Assembly: GCA_024734555.1 (NCBI GenBank)
Contig: JANPWX010000215.1
Span: forward strand, 2,932,072-2,996,071
Length of the DNA: 64,000 bases
Direction of reading: 5' to 3'
From: Trochalopteron elliotii
Lineage: Eukaryota; Chordata; Aves; Passeriformes; Leiothrichidae
Shown piece after piece: positions 57,401 to 63,900 of the stretch. The notes under the pieces were generated by a model. It made no database searches. It had not been told where the DNA came from and saw only the letters and a list, made by a program, of their open reading frames with translations. How positions within the stretch are numbered: position 1 is the stretch's first letter; every line of letters begins with the position of its first letter. Made by a program: the position numbers and the translations under genes.

Positions 57401-60400
57401 TAGTGGAATACATTTGTGAGCTCTCTGTAAGTAGTATTCAGCTTGTTAATTATATACTAATAAAATATTAAACAGGTTACTGAATTGTTTACATTTGGAT
57501 TAATACTTTAATACAAGTGAACCTCCCACCATTTCCAAAAGGAAAAGATTCTTTTCTGTTTACTTGTTTACCACCAACTTGTCACAGGTGACACTAACTG
57601 TAAAAATCCTCAGGCTAAAGTATGTGATGCAGTAAGGATGGCTTCAGGAAAAGCAAAACAAAGAAAAATCCACAGGCATTATTTTTGTGTCATAAAATAC
57701 AACTCACTTTCTTCTCCTAACTAATAAGTAGATTTTTGACCTAGTTACTCCCCAGTGAGGATCTGAATTAGTGGGAGAAACCTGGTCAGCTGCCACTGCT
57801 TTTCTTAAAAAGGGTCAAGATGTTTTAAAATTTCATGGTCATTTCCCTGGCTCCAGAGCATTATGAAAAGAAGTATGTAAACAGTATTGATGCTGCCAAA
57901 TTGGCAGCCTTCTAGCCTAGGAAGGTCCAGAAGAACATAAATGGACACATCTAGCAATGGGTAAACAAGTCTGATTTCAAAATCTGTTTCCTGGCTACGC
58001 TCATCCATATAGACATTTGAGGAGAGCTACAATGTCCTCAAACACCAGCATATTATAAAGACTAAGAGAAGTTGTTAAGCGTGGCCGTTTTCTTTCACAA
58101 AACTTTGGGATCAAGCTAATAGCTCAATATATGATATTGTCATCTTAACTTTCTATTTCAGTTTTAGTTTTGCCTTAAGAAAAGCTGTGCTAAGTTTGTG
58201 TTTCATGAAATAACTCAAGCTATGGCATGGCCCGAAACAGAGATTTCTTAAAGTATTTCTAGAACACTGAAAAACCTGTAATTAGTTTCAATATACTGTG
58301 GAGAAATAGTGTTATTTAGCTTTATTACTTTCTGCTAGGTAAAAAAAGTAACTTTTTTTTTCTTTTTAAAATATTTCCCAGATTATTTTATCAGCTTTTA
58401 CAAGGTTATTCAACCTAACTGACATGGAACTAGACACCTTCTATCTCAAAACCCATCTAAATTTATTCAGTGAAATACACTCTGATAAAGAGGTAAAAAG
58501 GCTCTCAAACAAGCGATTCTAGCCTAAAATAAGCAGTGCCTTCAGAATAAAAGTCGCCATTACATTAATTTATGTACCTATGCAAATGATCAAATTAGTT
58601 TTAAATTCTGCATTATTTTTCAAAGTTCTGTTATTATCTGCACATGCATTATGAATCTGCCTCTGTTTTTTCTGACTTAAGATCAAAGAAATTTAATAAT
58701 TTTTCAGAAAAAAAATCATCCATGCCAGTGAGAAAAATCACACTGAAAGTTAACCTCTAAATTAAAACATAGTATTTTTTAAGTAGCATTTTAACACATT
58801 TCTGATTTGCTAACATGAATGAGATTACACAATGCAAACAGTTCCTCAGGAAAATTACCACAGGGAGACAGCTACAGTTACATCTGACCATTATACTACA
58901 AAAATGATCTTAGTACAGGACATCCTGTTTTCAATTATTAGGGAAGAATTGTATTAGTTCATAAAAATATATCCTCTGTTCCATTAATTTCAGGAGGGGT
59001 TTCTGATTACACACAAAATAACCCCATACTAAAACTAATATTAGCAGAATAAAAATGTCATCAAAATAAACAATACCTCACAACTTACTTATAGGTAAAG
59101 AAACTATTAAAGAAGCTGTTAAAACAGAATCAGGGGATAAGCAAGTAGTCATCAGCAATATTTCCCTTTCTATGAACACCAACAGCAAGCATTTCACCCC
59201 AACACCCCTCCTTTCAAACAAGAACAAAACAACAACAAAAGAAAAAACAACAAACCCCCCACCCAAAAAAAAAACAAAAAGGAAAAAAAAAAAAAAACAA
59301 AACTAAAAAACAAAAAACCCAGAACATCTCTTCTATAAACAGCTGTGCATAGTCCTGTACAGGAAAAAATAAAACTTCTGTGAATACTCACATTCATTTA
59401 AATCAGGATGAATCTGGAGAGATTATTTTAACTTGCATCAAATTTATGTCTATTTCAGATGCAGAAGTTTACATAAAAAATTGACCAGAAATATTAGGAA
59501 CAGATAGTGCACAAAAATCTTTATGCTTCAAATAATGAGTACTGCAAATATCAAAGAAAAAAAAATCTGAAAATACTGCTGAAAACAAATTGTCAAAAAA
59601 GGTACCTTGCAACTTGTTAAAAGTTCTCCTAATGCAGCAGCATATTTTTGTTACTGTTAAATGAATCTCTCAACAACTACTCAAAAATCAGACTTTTACA
59701 TTATTTTTCTTAACCCTTGTCTCTTCACTAGAATGTGCTCTGCAAGATTATTTGAAATACTTAAAAGAACATGCATGTCTAAAACAGACCGATGGTAGTT
59801 TTCTAATCACCCGGCACAGCATCTCACAACTACAAATACAAAGACAAAAATAACATGCAAAATATTTAAAGGTTTCTGGGAAAAAAAAAAAAAAAAAGAA
59901 AAAGAAAGAAAAAGTACTGGTTAAGTATTTCATACACACCTAATGTTCTGTGTTGTGAACAAGGTGGAAAGAAGACACTTGCACTTAAATCTTGAAGCAT
60001 CCCGTCCCGATGAACCCAGAGAAACTAATTTCTGCCATCAGAAAAGTACTCCACCAGAACACCAAATAATTATATGTGCTGCTGAAAAGGAAACAGCAAG
60101 CCCAGTTCTGGCTGTATGTAGTCTCTCGAGGTACAATAATATAAACCTGATCAATTGCAATTAAAATCTGAACAGAGGCTTAGAACTTGAAGTCTTGGTG
60201 CATTAGTTCTTGCCAAAAGCAGATGTGATTGTGAGCTGGAAGCAATTTCTCCTGGTAATTTGTGATGACACTGGGTAGAGCAGCCCCAGAGTCCCCAAAG
60301 ACAAACTCATCAGAGGCTCTAATGTATGCATGACACATGAGGTGGCTCTTTTAGAGCTCAATTAATTGGGCTGAACATTAAGACAGCAAGTTCAGGACTT

Positions 60401-63174
60401 TTTTTTTCCCCTCCAGAGTTGTTTTTCCTATTTTACAAGCAGTTTTTTCACTTACCTTCTGCAAGCCATGTCTCCTGTAATTGGCTCAGATCTTGAAAGA
60501 GTTCTGCAAAAAGATAAAGACATGCATAAAGACTCACACCTTTAATCTCTTCACAAGATTAAAATATATTCAAAAATATATTTTTCCTTAAGAACAATAT
60601 CCATTAATTCTGTTTTGGCAGTAAAATGTACAGAAAAAGCAAGCATTCTGAGGCATCAGTTACTGATTTTTCTACACCTATTAATAAAAACCCAAGCACT
60701 TACTGTATTTTCAGCTCTTGAAATAATAACCAGAATCTTAACAGAGCTCTGTAGTATAAAAGGCTCATTCAGCAACACATAGGAAAGCTAAAAATCATAA
60801 TATTTCTTACAGGTGAACTATTTCTTCTTATACAATTCAGGCCTCCTCCTGTAATATTTGCCCCAGATAAAGCTTGCCTGGACTTCCACAGTTCTGCCTG
60901 AGCAATAACTGAGTATTTTTAATAGTAGGGTCATAACTATCATATAAAAATTCTGAAGCCATGACCTGAGATGCTGCAATAGCAAAGAAAAATGGGAAAT
61001 CTTTTGTACTTCCCCTTATGTTTTACGTCGTGTGACATGAGAATCACCAATGTTTCCTCTATGCTCACTGTACTTCTTTAAAGCTAAAACCATCTTCTTC
61101 ATGGACTGAATTTTGCAGCAGCTTATCTTTTGCAATTCACTGAAACCAGTTACTTACAATGGGTGTAAACCAGAGCAGCATTCGGCTTACTTGCAAGCCT
61201 CAGATACTCAGTTACGAAAATTCTGTTTGCTAAGACTAAGTAGGATATTTGAACTAACAAATGGTTTATTTTTAATTTACTGCATTTTGAGAGAGACTTC
61301 CTCTTTTATGAATGCTGACAGATAACTATTTACATATACTTAAATGACAGAGGCTATTCATTTATCCTATGGACTGATACTCCTCATGCACATTGGGAAA
61401 AGATTTAACTGAAAATCACAAAGTTGCTTTCTTTTCAATCTACTTTTCCAGGCAAGTATGGGTTTTGAAAACTATGTCAATGTGTTCTTACCCTGATAAG
61501 ATTTACATAGAGGTAAACTATAGGCCTCTACATATCTTCCTGTATGTCTTATGTACTTTCAGGGCTGTAGGCATAGCATAATACAGACCTTGTAACCTAA
61601 AGAAGTGTTAACAGCTATTACCAGCCTACAGTTCTCAAGCTACAATCCTGAGTGGCTACTGATGGGACTAAGTTACAAATCTTTGGCCTCCCAAAACTTT
61701 CTCCACTCTAGCCTCCCTTAATCAAAATTCCCTGGATTTTTAACCCTGTTAGTGTTTTACAACAGGAGAAACAGGACAGCAGGCTCCAGAAGCCTAACTA
61801 TACATAGTAGAGCTGGTGAAAATCAAATTTGCACACCCACATTCTCTCACTCCTGGTACCTTCAGTGAAGGCATACCAGGGAAAAGGACATTAAAAAATG
61901 GGGAGGATGAAGAATGCCCTAAATCTGAAAAGGCCTGATGGTGAAAAAGCCAGGTGCCATGACTTGTGTCAGACGCTGCAAAGGTTTGGCTTCAGTGCAT
62001 GACATCCGTGTGCCACATGTGCACAAAATGCAACAGGGTAAGTCAAGGAAAGACTTTCAACTTTATCAATTTATTGCCTTTGCCAGTTTGTTTTGCATTA
62101 GTAAATGCAGTTTTCTTGTCTTGTTTATTCAGATTGATCTAGATATATTTATCTCCAACATAAATAAATAAATAAAGAGCTCTCAAAAAGCCTCTCTGCA
62201 TTAGTAAGAAAGGGAGAAGGGGAGGGGGGGGGGGAACAGCAAACCCTCACCTTCTGAATCATGAGCCAGGTCTCTGTTAATGAATTTTCTTTTCCTGACA
62301 TTTGTCGGTCTCTCATTACAGTTTCTCCCACGCGGATTCTATAAACAGGAAAGATCAGTTGCTTTAGAAATCTGAGGTTTGAGATTTGGTTTGGTTTGTT
62401 TGGGGCTTTTTTTTATTTAATCAGGAATATGCAAAGTTGGCATAAATTCTTTACATTTTCAATCAGGGACTTCTTTCAAGCCTTCAATTTCTAACAAAAG
62501 ATACTGCTGAGCACCTAACATCCTCCAAAAGATTCCTACGTCTAAATGCAACACATTTCTGTCTATCTATGTAGACATCTATTTGTACAATACATATATA
62601 ATGTGCTCAAGCAGCAACACAATACCAATAGTATTTTTAGCATCTAAAGTATACAAACCTACACAATAGCCCTTAAATCCCCATAGCATAAGCTATGCAG
62701 GAGAACCCAGATATGAAATTATAATAGACTGCTTTGTTTCCCTGTGTTAATTATAAAATTGTTTGCAAAGTCCTGAAAGAAAAAATAAAAAACAGAGAGG
62801 AAAAAAAGAGGTTAATGTTTGCCTCAACTTCATTCTTTTGAACGTTGCAGGCAAACGCAGCCAGAAACTTTGAATGCAGCTGCTGCTGCTCTCGCCTCCC
62901 TCATCCGCTAATCATGTGCATGATTTTTTAATCATCCCAAAACTATCTTTAAAAGAACATGATGCTTTATTGCAATAACTAAGAAGATAGGCTCATCTTG
63001 CAAGCAAAGCTCCCAGATGAAGAGTCGCCCCTACAGCCGTAACAAAGCAGAGACTGTGTCTGTAAAACTCCCCCACAGAAATAACTCGGCATCAAGTTTA
63101 TAAACACCAACTTTGAACTGATCACTCACATTGGTGACCATGTAAGGCACTTGCTGGTCATAAAATCCATCCAT
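260..63174 (-). CDS. ETV1: ETV1 (ER81), PEA3-subfamily ETS transcription factor, whole spliced coding span
   Basis: ETV1 is a nuclear transcription factor that binds GGAA-core ETS sites and activates genes downstream of receptor tyrosine kinase/MAPK signalling. Twelve coding exons were identified by reading the minus strand: 63130-63174, 62251-62338, 60456-60503, 50516-50569, 29967-30096, 28214-28402, 24168-24415, an optional exon at about 12276-12344, 9854-9922, 6652-6821, 3047-3148 and 260-481. Without the optional exon the lengths sum to 1365 nt, giving 454 residues plus stop with no internal stop; a 69-nt version would give 477. Domains in 477-residue numbering: acidic activation region about 42-75, Ser/Thr-Pro cluster about 137-148, two RxxSEP sites about 188-218, and ETS domain about 335-415. 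The C-terminus ends HPYNEGYVY, diagnostic for ETV1 rather than ETV4 or ETV5. The start ATG has A at -3 and G at +4. The one irregular junction is the optional exon's donor. Confidence 0.97.
482..3046 (-). other. ETV1 intron 12
   Basis: A GT-AG intron of 2.6 kb splitting the ETS domain coding region. It is AT-rich and unique-looking; I saw no gene or strong repeat in it. Confidence 0.85.
3047..3148 (-). CDS. ETV1: ETV1 exon 12: ETS recognition helix
   Basis: A 102-nt exon after a TGTGGCAG acceptor and before a GTGAGT donor, on codon boundaries at both ends. It codes [20 protein letters not shown] then [14 protein letters not shown]. This includes the third tryptophan of the ETS domain and helix 3, whose two arginines in SRSLRYYY contact the GGAA core. 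All key residues of a functional ETS domain are present. Confidence 0.97.
3149..6651 (-). other. ETV1 intron 11
   Basis: A 3.5 kb intron, GT-AG. The only local structure seen is an imperfect tandem repeat of a CAATCTAATGA-like unit around 6279-6308. Open frames around 4013-4210 and 4233-4499 are short and look random. Confidence 0.85.
6652..6821 (-). CDS. ETV1: ETV1 exon 11: SUMO motif and first half of the ETS domain
   Basis: A 170-nt exon after a TGTGTGCAG acceptor and before a GTGAGT donor, entering in phase 1 and ending at a codon boundary. It codes the SUMO-type motif [11 protein letters not shown], then the ETS domain start at [13 protein letters not shown], continuing through [19 protein letters not shown]. 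These are helix 1, the beta hairpin and the start of helix 2 of the winged helix-turn-helix fold. The conserved tryptophans in LQLWQF and IAWTG are present. Confidence 0.97.
6822..9853 (-). other. ETV1 intron 10
   Basis: A 3.0 kb intron, GT-AG. A POU-type octamer ATTTGCAT lies at 8226-8233. The segment at about 9190-9260 resembles an old amniote repeat tail and is listed separately. Nothing else recognised. Confidence 0.85.
9190..9255 (+). repeat. Old amniote repeat tail (tentative)
   Basis: CTGATTTTACGTCAGAGTAA followed by CTGAGGATAATTTGGACC resembles the phrase CTGATTTACACCAGTGTAAC..AGAATTTGGCCC of old CR1/L3-type tails. From memory only. Confidence 0.35.
9854..9922 (-). CDS. ETV1: ETV1 exon 10: linker before the ETS domain
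   Basis: A 69-nt exon after an AACTTACAG acceptor and before a GTATGT donor, phase 1 at both ends. It codes [20 protein letters not shown] then FD, part of the negative regulatory segment preceding the ETS domain. A CVVPE motif adds a third VP motif with a following acidic residue. It joins in frame to exon 8 (giving ...DSGCMYEK) when the optional exon is skipped. Confidence 0.96.
9923..12275 (-). other. ETV1 intron 9
   Basis: A 2.4 kb intron between the optional exon and exon 10, with a normal AG acceptor but a doubtful donor at its 5' end (near 12275). The segment 11795-11835 resembles an old amniote repeat and is listed separately. If the optional exon is never used, this is simply the downstream part of a 14.2 kb intron. 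Confidence 0.75.
11795..11835 (+). repeat. Old amniote repeat tail (tentative)
   Basis: TACTGAAATCATTGGGAATT and the following TTGGCA resemble the recurrent sauropsid repeat phrase CTGAAATCAATGGGAATTTT. From memory only. Confidence 0.3.
12276..12344 (-). CDS. ETV1: ETV1 optional exon 9 with an abnormal splice donor
   Basis: After a CTCCTTTCAG acceptor the sequence codes [19 protein letters not shown] then NRTE, matching the 23-residue segment that is present in long and absent in short ETV1 isoforms. Phase rules require the exon to end with one extra G at 12276, but the next two bases are T and T, so the expected GT donor is missing. The gene strand reads GAAG then TTAAGT: exactly a GTAAGT donor with its first G changed to T, or a donor that has lost one G. 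The nearest GT starts at 12276 itself and would give a 68-nt, frame-shifting exon. The coding sequence is intact, so this may be recent damage, a local variant or an assembly error. Confidence 0.75.
19402..19475 (+). repeat. Old CORE-SINE/L3-like fragment (tentative)
   Basis: AGTAGTAATAATATTTAGCA then CACAGAACTTTATATTTTCA and GAGCACAGTACAAA resembles the 5' core of old amniote SINEs (TAATAATACTTAGCACTTA..AGCGCTTTACAAA). Confidence 0.45.
23081..23113. repeat. Tandem repeat, three copies of an 11-bp unit
   Basis: AGTCAGACTGG, AGTCAGACTGA and AGTCAGACAGA follow each other in intron 8. Confidence 0.85.
23741..23790 (+). repeat. Old amniote repeat tail (tentative)
   Basis: CTTCAGTGGACTTACTCCTG followed by ATTTAAAGTAATGC and GAGGAGA resembles a phrase frequent in sauropsid genomes at the ends of old CR1/L3-type elements. 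From memory only. Confidence 0.35.
24168..24415 (-). CDS. ETV1: ETV1 exon 8: RxxSEP kinase sites and SUMO motif
   Basis: A 248-nt exon after a TGTTCTAG acceptor and before a GTAGGT donor, entering in phase 2 and leaving in phase 1. It codes 82 whole codons with two basophilic-kinase sites, RRQLSEP and RQMSEP (equivalent to human Ser191 and Ser216, known MSK/RSK/PKA-type sites), then [17 protein letters not shown] and the SUMO-type motif IKQEP. The exon ends in GAT TCA G, which can join in frame either to the optional exon at 12344 or directly to the exon at 9922. Confidence 0.96.
25591..25643. repeat. 25-bp-arm near-perfect fold-back
   Basis: Arms 25591-25615 and 25619-25643 are reverse complements at 23 of 25 positions around a 3-nt loop. 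In RNA from either strand one of the two differences becomes a G:U pair. A further TGC/GCA match lies just outside across an asymmetric bulge. No flanking transposon or gene is evident. Confidence 0.88.
27841..27946 (-). mobile_element. CR1 LINE fragment (3' end)
   Basis: GAATCACAGAACTATAGAAC and CAGGCTGGAAGGGACCTTGA, followed by ATCAGGTCCAACCTTTCGTG and GGGAGCCTAGATGGGATTAT, match the reverse complement of the 3' end of avian CR1, whose end carries ATTCTRTG units. The copy is about 105 bp and 5'-truncated, and it is diverged from the remembered consensus. This is the main basis for calling the genome avian. Confidence 0.85.
28214..28402 (-). CDS. ETV1: ETV1 exon 7: Pro/Ser/Thr-rich MAPK-target region
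   Basis: A 189-nt exon after an ACTAATAG acceptor and before a GTAAAC donor, phase 2 at both ends, so it is a length-multiple-of-three cassette. It codes 62 whole codons beginning [14 protein letters not shown] and ending FPMDH. The motif [14 protein letters not shown] carries the clustered Ser/Thr-Pro sites that MAP kinases are known to phosphorylate in ETV1. It is proline-rich and probably unstructured. Confidence 0.96.
28403..29966 (-). other. ETV1 intron 6
   Basis: A 1.6 kb GT-AG intron. Nothing beyond simple A/T-rich sequence was seen. Confidence 0.85.
29967..30096 (-). CDS. ETV1: ETV1 exon 6: SUMO/phosphorylation region
   Basis: A 130-nt exon after a CTTTGCAG acceptor and before a GTAAAG donor, entering in phase 1 and leaving in phase 2. 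It codes [20 protein letters not shown] and then a Cys/Ser/Gln-rich stretch ending [13 protein letters not shown] fits a SUMO consensus (psi-K-x-E). Differences from remembered human ETV1 are conservative (for example V for L before KIKKEP). Confidence 0.96.
34432..34473. repeat. Hairpin with perfect 16-bp arms
   Basis: Arm 34432-34447 (TGTGGTATAAAATCAA) is the exact reverse complement of 34458-34473, with a 10-nt spacer. The match stops immediately outside, so it is an isolated fold-back in intron 5. Confidence 0.9.
40792..40811. repeat. Perfect 20-bp palindrome
   Basis: GATTATCCTTAAGGATAATC reads identically on both strands, with no spacer. The GGATTA-like half sites resemble bicoid/OTX/PITX homeodomain sites arranged head to head. 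Confidence 0.85.
41285..41520. repeat. Degraded old amniote interspersed repeat
   Basis: Motifs such as GCCATTGAAATAAGTCAACA (near 41293) and GGCCGATTTTCAAAGA (near 41420) resemble phrases repeated in turtle, crocodile and bird genomes and attributed to old CR1/L3-type LINE tails. This rests on memory of those phrases, not on a search. Confidence 0.35.
41701..41723. repeat. AT/AC microsatellite
   Basis: (AT)n running into (AC)n in intron 5. Confidence 0.8.
44257..44288. repeat. AT-rich hairpin, 12-bp perfect arms
   Basis: Arms 44257-44268 (GCAGATTAATAA) and 44277-44288 are exact reverse complements around an 8-nt spacer. Confidence 0.8.
44750..44835 (+). repeat. Old MIR/CORE-SINE-like fragment
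   Basis: The stretch GTTAAGCAACATGCCCAAGG (44761-44780), followed by TCATGCAAAGCTAA and AGAGCCCGGACTC, closely resembles the 3' core of MIR-type SINEs (GTTAAG..TGCCCAAGGTCA..CAGAGCCGGGATTC). These are very old amniote elements. The flanking 44655-44690 (TGCTTTTGAGATCTCCAGAT) also resembles the tail of old LINE-related SINEs. Confidence 0.6.
48453..48494. repeat. AAAAT-type simple repeat
   Basis: Imperfect AAAAT/AAAT units in intron 5, with four clean consecutive AAAAT-like units at the right end. Confidence 0.8.
50516..50569 (-). CDS. ETV1: ETV1 exon 5: COP1-degron exon
   Basis: A 54-nt exon (acceptor TTCTTCAG, donor GTAAGT), phase 1 at both ends, coding [18 protein letters not shown]. It holds two VPD motifs preceded by acidic residues. 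VP motifs of this type in PEA3 factors are known binding sites for the ubiquitin-ligase adaptor COP1, so this small exon is expected to control protein stability. Skipping it keeps the frame and removes both motifs. Confidence 0.96.
52784..52820. repeat. TA-rich simple repeat
   Basis: Interrupted (TA)n with a central ACATGT; in intron 4. Confidence 0.8.
59223..59320. repeat. A-rich low-complexity stretch
   Basis: About 100 bp of A runs broken by C and G, in intron 4. Translations through it are low-complexity Phe/Leu strings and are not genes. Confidence 0.85.
59881..59914. repeat. A-rich tract
   Basis: Seventeen consecutive A followed by AAAG/AAAAG units, in intron 4. Possibly the tail of an old retroposon, but no body is recognisable beside it. 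Confidence 0.8.
60456..60503 (-). CDS. ETV1: ETV1 exon 4: core of the acidic activation domain
   Basis: A 48-nt exon (acceptor TCTGCAG from the TTTTTGCAG context, donor GTAAGT), phase 1 at both ends. It codes [16 protein letters not shown], the core of the N-terminal acidic activation domain that marks the PEA3 group (ETV1, ETV4, ETV5). The length is divisible by three, so skipping would delete 16 residues without a frameshift. Confidence 0.96.
60504..62250 (-). other. ETV1 intron 3
   Basis: A 1.7 kb GT-AG intron. The stretch of 11 consecutive G at 62224-62234 (C on the gene strand) is close to the exon 3 donor. Nothing else recognised. Confidence 0.85.
62224..62234. repeat. 11-nt G homopolymer near the exon 3 donor
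   Basis: G run on plus, C run on the ETV1 strand, 16-26 nt after the exon 3 donor, preceded by further G-rich sequence (from about 62211). A C-rich run at this distance could bind PCBP/hnRNP K proteins; this is inference. Confidence 0.85.
62251..62338 (-). CDS. ETV1: ETV1 exon 3: residues 16-44
   Basis: An 88-nt exon between a TTTATAG acceptor and a GTGAGG donor, entering in phase 0 and leaving in phase 1. It codes 29 residues including the basic stretch [17 protein letters not shown]. The first two residues read N-P where I remember S-Q in the human protein. A run of 11 G (C on the gene strand) at 62224-62234 lies 16-26 nt into the following intron. Confidence 0.95.
62339..63129 (-). other. 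ETV1 intron 2
   Basis: A 0.8 kb GT-AG intron in ordinary AT-rich sequence, with nothing recognised in it. Confidence 0.85.
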
Positions 63175-63264
63175 ACTGCAGCTCTTCCACGAGTCTTAGT
63201 GCAGTGTTTTTATTTACTGGGCATTTGATCTGGAGATTTCCTCGGGATCTGGACTCCAATCAGC
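63130..63264 (-). CDS. ETV1: ETV1 exon 2: 5'UTR end plus start codon, residues 1-15
   Basis: The ATG is at 63172-63174 and codes [15 protein letters not shown], the ETV1 N-terminus. The exon ends at 63130 before a GTGAGT donor (phase 0). The upstream part, 63175-63264, is 5'UTR beginning after a CCCCTCTAG acceptor. The ATG context is strong (A at -3, G at +4). A very short upstream ORF sits at 63210-63224, 35 nt before the start codon. Coding part 45 nt. Confidence 0.93.
63210..63224 (-). other. Upstream ORF of four codons (MPSK-stop) in the ETV1 5'UTR
   Basis: In exon 2, ATG CCC AGT AAA TAA ends 35 nt before the ETV1 start codon. Its start context is weak (C at -3, C at +4), so most ribosomes should pass it. 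If exon 1 is joined from 63798 to 63264, the same frame stays open back to an ATG at 63854-63856, giving one 37-codon uORF. Confidence 0.55.
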
Positions 63265-63292
63265 CTAGAGGGGAATACAAGATGGCTTTTAG

Positions 63293-63294
<2 letters not shown>

Positions 63295-63325
<31 letters not shown>
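63295..63325. repeat. 31-nt A homopolymer (T tract on the gene strand)
   Basis: An uninterrupted A run on the plus strand. On the ETV1 strand it is a T tract ending about 30 nt upstream of the exon 2 acceptor. Its length is likely to vary between individuals and to suffer from sequencing error. Confidence 0.9.
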
Positions 63326-63326
<1 letters not shown>

Positions 63327-63658
63327 CAGCAGCATGAATGAACTGCTTGCATTTGCATACCTAATTAACCTCAAAGAGTCCCATTCATAAAAACAACCCT
63401 GCCTTCTCTGCCTTCACCTGGGTTACACGCTCCTGCCAGCAAAACGCGGAGCAAAAGCACTCCGCGGCAGCGGCGGCAGACAGCGGGGCGAGAGGCAGGG
63501 CTTTATTTACACTGCGCCGCGCCCGCGGGCCATCCGCGCCGGCGGCAGCCCCGGCTCTCGCAAGCGTGTGCTCAACTCGTAATGGCGAACGCGGGGCTCG
63601 CCGCGCACCTCGCGGCGGCGGCGGCGCCCGGCGGCCACGCACTCACCGCTCTCTCTCC

Positions 63659-63685
63659 CACACACACACGCACACACACACACAC
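63659..63685. repeat. CA microsatellite in the CpG island
   Basis: About 13 CA units with a single G interruption at 63670, lying just upstream (on the gene strand) of the alternative donor at 63647. Confidence 0.9.
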
Positions 63686-63797
63686 GGCCCCCCCGCCCCG
63701 CGCACCAGCCACCTTCTCCCACAGGATCGCTCCCGCAGCCCCACCGCCGCCCCGCCATCCTGCGGGGCGCCGGGCAAAGTTGCGGGGGAAGACCCAC

Positions 63798-63900
63798 CTG
63801 AAGGCCACGCGCGGCGATCGGCTGCAAAAAATTCCCTCCAAATTTAATAAAAACATTAATTATTCCCCGGCACTTCCCCCTTGGAAGCCGCGAGCGCCAC
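63798..63900 (-). other. ETV1: Candidate ETV1 noncoding exon 1
   Basis: The 3' end at 63798 is set by a good donor, CAG/GTGGGT. The sequence upstream holds an AT-rich block (about 63835-63870) inside an otherwise GC-rich island, an unusual composition for a 5'UTR. The transcription start is not visible; the right limit given here is a guess based on a CCAAT motif at 63981-63985. An ATG at 63854-63856 would open an upstream ORF. Confidence 0.4.

Larger units (their letters stand above)
50570..60455 (-). other. ETV1 intron 4
   Basis: A 9.9 kb GT-AG intron, very AT-rich, with several A-rich tracts (59223-59320, 59881-59914) and a TA-rich stretch at 52784-52820. The roughly 450 bp next to exon 4 (60000-60455) is less A-rich and includes the palindrome CAATTAATTG at 60359-60368, so it is a possible regulatory element, but this is only suggestive. 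Confidence 0.85.
63265..63797 (-). other. ETV1 intron 1 (if the donor at 63797 is used)
   Basis: This is the interval between the exon 2 acceptor and the candidate exon 1 donor CAG/GTGGGT. It includes the 31-nt A run (T on the gene strand) at 63295-63325, an octamer ATTTGCAT at 63351-63358 and much of the CpG island. Two other plausible donors lie inside it (exon ends 63647 and 63418), so its upstream limit may vary between transcripts. Confidence 0.5.

Noticed and set aside
63385..63856. Several overlapping open frames on both strands in the CpG island (Arg/Ala/Gly/Pro-rich, 85-106 codons)
   Set aside because: GC-rich sequence lacks stop codons by composition; translations are low complexity and include the CA repeat.
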